Of a stretch of DNA of 64,000 nucleotides, positions 58,971 to 64,000 are shown piece by piece; position 1 is the stretch's first letter; each line of letters begins with the position of its first letter. The stretch is from SIG307 sp964545045 (GTDB lineage: Bacteria; Bacillota; Clostridia; Lachnospirales; Lachnospiraceae): contig CAZJEN010000018.1 of NCBI GenBank assembly GCA_964545045.1, positions 4,451 through 68,450 on the forward strand, written 5' to 3'. Made by a program: the position numbers and the translations under genes. Under the pieces are notes generated by a model that worked only from the letters and a program-made list of their open reading frames with translations, had not been told where the DNA came from and ran no database searches.

Positions 58971-59405
58971 TTAAAACTTAATCTCTAATGCTTCCGGCTT
59001 CTGTGCAGCATGCGGATGCTCAGCGCCAGCATATACATGTAACTTCTCAATCATGGTTCTTCCTAACGGTCCCTTCGGAAGCATACCCTTTACTGCGAGA
59101 GTGATTACGTCGGTCGGCTTCTTATCAAGCATTTCCTTTAAGGTGGTCTCTCTCATTCCACCCGGATAATCGGAGTGCTTGTAGTAGATCTTCTGATCCA
59201 TCTTCTTACCGGTAACCTTAATCTTCTCTGCGTTAACAACGATTACGTTGTCTCCGGTGTCAATAAACGGGGTAAAGGTCGGCTTATTCTTACCTCTTAA
59301 AATCTTAGCGATTTCAGAAGAAAGACGTCCTAAAGTCTGTCCCTCAGCATCGATAACATACCACTTTCTCTCGATGGTAGCCGGGCTTGCCATAAAACTC
59401 TTCAT
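58971..59405 (-). CDS. rplM: 50S ribosomal protein L13
   Basis: 144 residues, MKSFMASPATIERKWYVIDA, with GQTLGRLSSEIAKILRGK and VKGMLPKGPLGR, the L13 signature. First gene of the rplM-rpsI operon; start supported by GGAGG 8 nt upstream. Confidence 0.98.
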   Translation of the reverse strand: MKSFMASPATIERKWYVIDAEGQTLGRLSSEIAKILRGKNKPTFTPFIDTGDNVIVVNAEKIKVTGKKMDQKIYYKHSDYPGGMRETTLKEMLDKKPTDVITLAVKGMLPKGPLGRTMIEKLHVYAGAEHPHAAQKPEALEIKF

Positions 59406-59453
59406 AGCATTTTCCTCCTTACATTCATCTTCTTGTCATTCTATTTCTTCATG

Positions 59454-59527
59454 GTCAGCTTCCGCTGACGATGCGGAATAACCTTACCAACATTTCGCAT
59501 TATAGCGGGTACATAAAGTAAAGTCAA
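59454..59527 (-). promoter_or_regulatory. rplM-rpsI promoter and short structured leader
   Basis: Minus strand TTGACT (59522-59527), 17-bp spacer, TATAAT (59499-59504). The leader can form two mutually exclusive stems: TTCCGC/GCGGAA (59473-59478, 59460-59465) or GTCAGC/GCTGAC closed by GGAA (59464-59469, 59454-59459). This may be an L13 autoregulatory leader; the promoter is much surer than the RNA. Confidence 0.65.
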
Positions 59528-59592
59528 GCGTTTTTCCATGGTTTTTTAAAGAAATTTTAAATTTTCTTATTTTTCATTCACAAAAATCATAT

Positions 59593-60408
59593 TTACAATG
59601 ACTTTTCTTCGTGAATCTTGATTTTTTTATTTTCAACCACCAATTTCTCCGACCAAAGCTTCCCCGGGTCAGGGAAATATTTAATTCCAACAAGCATCAA
59701 TCCTTTTGCCGGCGCCGTCGGTCCAGCCGCTTCGCGGTTCTTTGCTTCTATCATTGCCTTTACATCTTCCGGCTTCTTTAAATGCTCGCCCACCAAAAGA
59801 AGTGTTCCGGAAATAATGCGCACCATATTGTAAAGGAATCCGCTGCCACTGACACGAATGGTAATCAGGTGACCTTCCTGTTCCACCTCTAAGGAGTAGA
59901 TGGTACGGACATGATCCGGCACCTGGGCCTTCGTGGAACAAAAGCTGGTAAAATCATGCTCTCCCAAAAAGTACTGCGCCGCCTCCCGCATGGCCTCCAC
60001 GTCCAAATCGTGGTACACAAAATGGGTATAGCCCCGATTGAACGGTTGAACAAAATCCGCATTCCAAATCTTGTACTCGTAAGTCTTTTTGCTGTCCCAC
60101 TTCCGCGGATGAAAATCCGGTGCCACCTCAAAGGACTTCTGAATCACAATATCCTCCGGCAGGCTGTGATTTAACGCATAGCAAAGCTTTTCTGCCGGTA
60201 TCCGGGTCTCCGTATCAAACACCGCCACATTTCCCATGGCATGGACCCCGGAATCGGTACGGCTGGCACCGATGACCATAATCTCTTCCTTTAACAAACG
60301 AGACAATTCACGGTTTAACACTTCCTCCACCGTAATTGCATTCGGCTGAATTTGCCAACCACAGTATTTTGTTCCGTCATATGCCACAATCAACATAATC
60401 CGCCGCAT
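59593..60408 (-). CDS. truA: tRNA pseudouridine(38-40) synthase
   Basis: 271 residues, MRRIMLIVAYDGTKYCGWQIQPN, catalytic Asp in GASRTDSGVHA, GSGFLYNMVRIISGTLL near the C-terminus. It modifies the anticodon stem-loop of many tRNAs. It follows ecfT by 17 bp in the rplQ-ecf-truA-rplM order common in Firmicutes. Confidence 0.96.
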   Translation of the reverse strand: MRRIMLIVAYDGTKYCGWQIQPNAITVEEVLNRELSRLLKEEIMVIGASRTDSGVHAMGNVAVFDTETRIPAEKLCYALNHSLPEDIVIQKSFEVAPDFHPRKWDSKKTYEYKIWNADFVQPFNRGYTHFVYHDLDVEAMREAAQYFLGEHDFTSFCSTKAQVPDHVRTIYSLEVEQEGHLITIRVSGSGFLYNMVRIISGTLLLVGEHLKKPEDVKAMIEAKNREAAGPTAPAKGLMLVGIKYFPDPGKLWSEKLVVENKKIKIHEEKSL

Positions 60409-60425
60409 GATTGTCCCCCTTTCTG

Positions 60426-61229
60426 CTAGAACAAGAATCCGCTCCCAATCACAAGTCCCACATATCCAAACAATACCAAATACGCAATAAAATCGATTTT
60501 CTTATACTTTAACGGCTTCATCTTCGTTCTGCCGTCTCCACCGTGATAACAACGGGCTTCCATAGCCAGTGCCAAATCGTTGGCACGACGAAAGGCCGAT
60601 ACCACCAGCGGCACCAAAAGCGGCACCAATGCCTTGGCGCGCTGCAGAAGCTTTCCGCTTTCAAAATCCGCACCTCTTGCCTGCTGTGCCTTCATAATTT
60701 TATCCGTTTCCTCGATTAGTATCGGAATGAAACGGAGCGCAATGGACATCATCATGGCAATCTCGTGTACCGGCACCTTAATCTTTTTTAATCCTCTCAG
60801 GCCCTTTTCCAGACCGTCCGTCAACTGATTCGGCGTGGTCGTAAAGGTCATAAGCGAAGTCCCCAGCACCAGAAGCACCAGACGTACCGCCATCAGCCCC
60901 GCAATAATCAGGCCCTGGTCGTAAATATGGATAATCCCCCAGGAAAACAGTTCCGTGCCCTCTCTGGTCAAAAATACGTTAAATAAAAGTGTAAACAGCA
61001 ACAAAACCAGTACCGGTTTTAAACCACGCACGATATAACGGAACGGCACCTTGGAAATCTTAATGACAATTCCTACAAAAGCCGCTGCAATCACATAGCC
61101 CAGATATCCCGAAAACACAAACAGGGAAATCAAAAACATCATGGTCCCGGCAAGCTTTACCCGCGGGTCCAGACGGTGAATCGGCGAGTCGACCGGATAG
61201 TACTGCCCGATGGTAATATCACGAATCAT
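60426..61229 (-). CDS. ecfT: ECF transporter T component
   Basis: 267 residues, membrane protein with MIRDITIGQYYPVDSPIHRLDPRVKL at the N-terminus and the ATPase-coupling motif ARGAD (QQARGADFESG) in a cytosolic helix. It couples the two EcfA ATPases to exchangeable vitamin-binding S components encoded elsewhere. The start overlaps the ecfA2 stop (ATGA). Confidence 0.94.
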   Translation of the reverse strand: MIRDITIGQYYPVDSPIHRLDPRVKLAGTMMFLISLFVFSGYLGYVIAAAFVGIVIKISKVPFRYIVRGLKPVLVLLLFTLLFNVFLTREGTELFSWGIIHIYDQGLIIAGLMAVRLVLLVLGTSLMTFTTTPNQLTDGLEKGLRGLKKIKVPVHEIAMMMSIALRFIPILIEETDKIMKAQQARGADFESGKLLQRAKALVPLLVPLVVSAFRRANDLALAMEARCYHGGDGRTKMKPLKYKKIDFIAYLVLFGYVGLVIGSGFLF

Positions 61230-62107
61230 CTTCTGCCTCCCTTCCAGTCGGCAAGGAGAAGCTCCTTTGCCTCCTCAAGAGTGGTGGCATTATGCGGTAA
61301 CGCTACACCTGCCTGTCTTAATGCCTCCGACAGGTAAGTTACCTGCGGTGCCGCAAGACCGATTTTCTCAAGCTCTTTGTACGCCTCGAAAACTTCCTTC
61401 GGCGTTCCATCGCAAAATACACTGCCTTCCTTCATTACAATCAATCTGGAGGCATATTTCGCCACATCCTCCATACTGTGGGACACCAGAATAATCGTCC
61501 GGTTGCCTTCTGCATGAATCTGTGCGATACGGTCCAATATCTCGTCACGGCCTCTCGGGTCCAGTCCAGCCGTCGGCTCATCCAAAATCAAAATATCCGG
61601 CTGCATTGCAAGCACACTCGCAATGGCCACACGACGCTTCTGTCCGCCGGACAATTCGAACGGAGATGCGTCATACAATTCCTCGCTTACCCCTGCTTCC
61701 TTTAAAGCCGCAAAGGTACGCAAATCTACTTCAAGCTGCGGCATCCCCATATTCTTCGGACCGAATGCCACATCCTTTACTACCGTAGTTTCAAACAACT
61801 GATGCTCCGGATACTGGAACACCAATCCCACCTTACTTCGTAATTCCTTTTTATTAAAACCGGCAGCGCAAATGTCATTCCCACGGTAATAAATATGTCC
61901 CGAGGTCGGTGCAATCAGTCCGTTCAAATGCTGTACAAGGGTGGATTTACCGGAACCGGTATGGCCGATAAGACCGATAAACTCGCCCTTTCCGATGACC
62001 AGATTGATGTCACGTAGGGCGTGCTTCTCATAGGCCGTACCTTCGCCGTATACATAATTCACATGGTCCAACACCATACATTCCTGCAAATCTCTGGTTG
62101 TCTCCAT
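61226..62107 (-). CDS. ecfA2: ECF transporter ATPase A2
   Basis: 293 residues from METTRDLQECMVLDHVNYVYG; start at 62107 with AAAGGAGG upstream. Walker A GHTGSGKSTLVQH, signature LSGGQKRRVAIASVLA, Walker B ILILDEPTAGLDP, Q-loop VFQYPEHQLFETTV. It forms a heterodimer with EcfA1 to power vitamin uptake. Confidence 0.95.
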   Translation of the reverse strand: METTRDLQECMVLDHVNYVYGEGTAYEKHALRDINLVIGKGEFIGLIGHTGSGKSTLVQHLNGLIAPTSGHIYYRGNDICAAGFNKKELRSKVGLVFQYPEHQLFETTVVKDVAFGPKNMGMPQLEVDLRTFAALKEAGVSEELYDASPFELSGGQKRRVAIASVLAMQPDILILDEPTAGLDPRGRDEILDRIAQIHAEGNRTIILVSHSMEDVAKYASRLIVMKEGSVFCDGTPKEVFEAYKELEKIGLAAPQVTYLSEALRQAGVALPHNATTLEEAKELLLADWKGGRR

Positions 62108-62232
62108 CTCGCTGCCTCCTTTCATTCTGATCTGTGTTACAAATAATTCTTTGGAAACATGTCTGCATTCTGACCGTTCCTACTACGTTTCCCGGCACAA
62201 CATACCGCAACACGTCTCTTCTCTATCCTCGT

Positions 62233-63114
62233 TTACACGCTGGTCTGCGCGTATTTCGCCTTCGCTGCCGTATAGGCCGCCGTAAACTCTTCTACGGTCA
62301 AAATCCCGTCCGGCATCGGTACGCCCTGCTTCTTCAACTCATGCGCCAGTTCTGTCACCTGCGGCACATCCAAGCGATATCCCTTTAACTTATCTACCTG
62401 GGAAAAAATCTGCCGAGGTGTTCCCTGCATCACAATCTTTCCCTCATCCATAACAATGACGCGGTCTGCGTCGATGACTTCATCCATATAGTGGGTAATC
62501 AACAGAATCGTTACCCCTTCGATTTTGTTCAGCTCATGAACCGTCTTCATAACTTCCTTGCGACCCACCGGGTCAAGCATCGCCGTCGGCTCATCCAAAA
62601 TAATACAATCCGGGCGCATCGCCATAATACCTGCGATTGCCACACGTTGCTTCTGTCCGCCGGACAACTTATTCGGAGAATGGGTCCGATATGCGGTCAT
62701 ACCAACCGCCGTCAGACTCTCCTCTACGCGCCGCCAAATCTCCTCCGTCGGAATACCGATATTCTCCGGTCCGAAGGCCACATCCTCTTCCACCACCGTA
62801 GCAATAATCTGATTGTCCGGATTCTGGAACACCATGCCCGCACTTTTGCGGATATCCCACAAATGCTCCTCATCCTTCGTATCCATGTCATTCACAAACA
62901 CCGCACCCTCGGTCGGGCTAAGCAGTGCATTAATATGCTTTGCCACCGTAGACTTACCGGAACCGTTATGCCCCAAGATAGCCACAAACTCGCCCTTCTG
63001 GACTTCCAAAGAAACATCGTCCAATGCGCGAAGAATATCTTCCACATTGCCCTCTTCATCGCGGCGGATATATTCAAACACAAGCTTACTTGTACGTAAC
63101 ATACTCTTCTTCAT
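62233..63114 (-). CDS. ecfA1: ECF transporter ATPase A1
   Basis: 293 residues from MKKSMLRTSKLVFEYIRR; start at 63114 with AAAGGAGG 5 nt upstream, and the longer frame runs into the structured element. Walker A GHNGSGKSTVAKH, signature KLSGGQKQRVAIAGIMA, Walker B CIILDEPTAMLDP. Partner of EcfA2, about 125 bp upstream of that start. Transcription from the ribosomal operon must cross the inserted structured element. Confidence 0.95.
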   Translation of the reverse strand: MKKSMLRTSKLVFEYIRRDEEGNVEDILRALDDVSLEVQKGEFVAILGHNGSGKSTVAKHINALLSPTEGAVFVNDMDTKDEEHLWDIRKSAGMVFQNPDNQIIATVVEEDVAFGPENIGIPTEEIWRRVEESLTAVGMTAYRTHSPNKLSGGQKQRVAIAGIMAMRPDCIILDEPTAMLDPVGRKEVMKTVHELNKIEGVTILLITHYMDEVIDADRVIVMDEGKIVMQGTPRQIFSQVDKLKGYRLDVPQVTELAHELKKQGVPMPDGILTVEEFTAAYTAAKAKYAQTSV

Positions 63115-63147
63115 AACGGCCTCCTTTCGGTGTTTTTCCGGACTTCT

Positions 63148-63497
63148 GCCCCTTTCCATATACACATTCATGCCCTTTTTACGAAACATTCCGGGCAGGA
63201 CGTGCAAGAGGGTTTCTCTTGGAATTTTGCGTAGGATGTTAGACTTTCTTATTGTTTCGTCTGCCTGTCAGCAATGTACAGACAGGAGGTCTGTACAAGG
63301 CGACACGCGCCACGGACGGCGCGTTGGAGCCGGTTGCGTCCCTGTTAAGCAAAAAAACTCCGAAACAATTAGAAAGACTTACGTCCGGAGCCCATGACAA
63401 GAGGAACCCTCTTGCACGTCCTGCCCGGAAAGCCTTCGCTAAAAACCTTGAATATGCATATGGAAAGGGGCCATCACACCTTAGTGCGACAGCCCCG
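63148..63497. repeat. structured palindromic element, copy 2
   Basis: Nested arms: 63148-63161 with 63458-63471 (14 bp perfect); 63191-63221 with 63398-63428 (31 bp, one wobble); 63242-63259 with 63361-63378; inner hairpins 63275-63283/63289-63297 and CGCGCC/GGCGCG. The core shares AGACTTTCTTATT, TGTCAGCAA, CGACACGCG and AATTAGAAAGACT with copy 1 at 32122-32568. It lies between rplQ and the ecfA1 ribosome site. Confidence 0.7.
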
Positions 63498-63504
63498 ACA
63501 ATCA

Positions 63505-64000
63505 CTAAACTAATTCAATGAAAACTTCCATTGCTGCGTCACCCTTACGCTGACCAATCTTAACGATTCTGGTGTAACCACCCTTACGATCTGCGTACTT
63601 CGGTGCAATCTCATCAAAGAGCTTATCTGCAACATCAACGGTCTTCGTGTTCTTCTTCTTACCGGCTGCTTCGGTCGGAACTACGGTAATTCCGTAAAGA
63701 ACCTTGTTCATCTGACGTCTAGCATGTAATCTGGAAGCGTTCTCCTTCTTAATCTGCTTGTCAACTTCGTCAAATACGGTTACCTTCTTACCGTCAACTA
63801 CTTCCTTTACTCTCTTGCCGTCCTTGTCCTTGCGGGCAACCTTAGCCTTAACAGTAACCATCTCGTAGTTATCCTTTTCCTTAACAGCCATAGTGATTAA
63901 GTGCTCAGCGATGCTGCGGATTTCCTTAGCCTTCGCTTCGGTGGTCTTAATCTTACCATGGTATAACAGATTTGTTACCTGGTTTCTTAACAATGCTTTT
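63505..64000 (-). CDS. rplQ: 50S ribosomal protein L17, 5' end outside the window
   Basis: 165 codons are visible; the first ones read (K)ALLRNQVTNLLYHGKIKTTEAKAKEIRS in fused form and continue off the window, so about 15 N-terminal residues are missing. The C-terminus KLFDEIAPKYADRKGGYTRI is standard L17. Between AEHLITMA and LHARRQMNKVLYG there is a charged insertion of about 45 residues (KVARKDKDGKRVKEVVDGKK...), making the protein much longer than the 120-aa norm; similar insertions are known to me from Lachnospiraceae L17. Confidence 0.95.
   Translation of the reverse strand, partial: KALLRNQVTNLLYHGKIKTTEAKAKEIRSIAEHLITMAVKEKDNYEMVTVKAKVARKDKDGKRVKEVVDGKKVTVFDEVDKQIKKENASRLHARRQMNKVLYGITVVPTEAAGKKKNTKTVDVADKLFDEIAPKYADRKGGYTRIVKIGQRKGDAAMEVFIELV

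Overview
The window looks like a chromosomal stretch of a spore-forming member of the Lachnospiraceae (Clostridia). The evidence is a spoIIAA-spoIIAB-sigF-spoVA cluster, a T-box leader on valS, a family II pyrophosphatase with CBS/DRTGG insert, strong AGGAGG ribosome sites and TTGACA/TATAAT promoters, and the rplQ-ecfA1-ecfA2-ecfT-truA-rplM-rpsI block with a long L17 insertion. No rRNA or tRNA gene was seen. One 100-base N gap (23244-23343) lies inside a tandem repeat, so this is a draft assembly.

Layout. 1-6.2 kb: start of a pyridoxamine kinase gene divergent from a C-terminally truncated MocR regulator, a MATE exporter, a GH27 glycosidase and pyrophosphatase ppaC. 6.2-24.0 kb: the main accessory region, a minus-strand operon. 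It starts with a sigma-A promoter and a c-di-GMP-I (GEMM) riboswitch whose 3' end overlaps an intrinsic terminator. It then encodes a small secreted YD-repeat protein on a Thr/Pro stalk and a giant secreted beta-helix/FN3/YD-repeat (Rhs) toxin of about 4,600 residues, split at a G8 tract. An immunity gene follows, then an orphan toxin tail resembling the EF-Tu-modifying ADP-ribosyltransferase TreTu, with its own immunity gene. An IS110-group element with a probable bridge RNA sits between the first immunity gene and the orphan module. 24-27.3 kb: GH43 glycosidase and carboxylesterase. 27.5-32.1 kb: an NAD salvage operon (pncA, short prs, nadV, nadE, nrtR) with twin palindromic operators. 32.1-37.6 kb: a 450-bp structured repeat, then the sporulation cluster and a TPR protein. 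37.7-43.3 kb: valS with T-box, and an EAL phosphodiesterase. 43.3-50.2 kb: GH140-like glycosidase, transglutaminase-like lipoprotein, a frameshifted ECF sigma factor, an acetyltransferase and asnS, which has an Asn-rich leader peptide and attenuator. 50.2-55.1 kb: two ABC exporters, one with a YtrA-type GntR repressor. 55.2-58.4 kb: beta-helix lipoprotein, SDR enzyme, D,D-carboxypeptidase-like lipoprotein. 58.4-64 kb: ribosomal proteins, truA and the ECF energising module, with a second copy of the 32-kb structured element between rplQ and ecfA1.

Most unusual points: the c-di-GMP-controlled, possibly phase-variable giant Rhs locus interrupted by IS110; the Asn-codon attenuator in front of asnS; and a two-copy structured element whose stems differ by compensatory changes. 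An intact EAL phosphodiesterase in the window could lower the c-di-GMP level that the riboswitch senses, but that link is inference.
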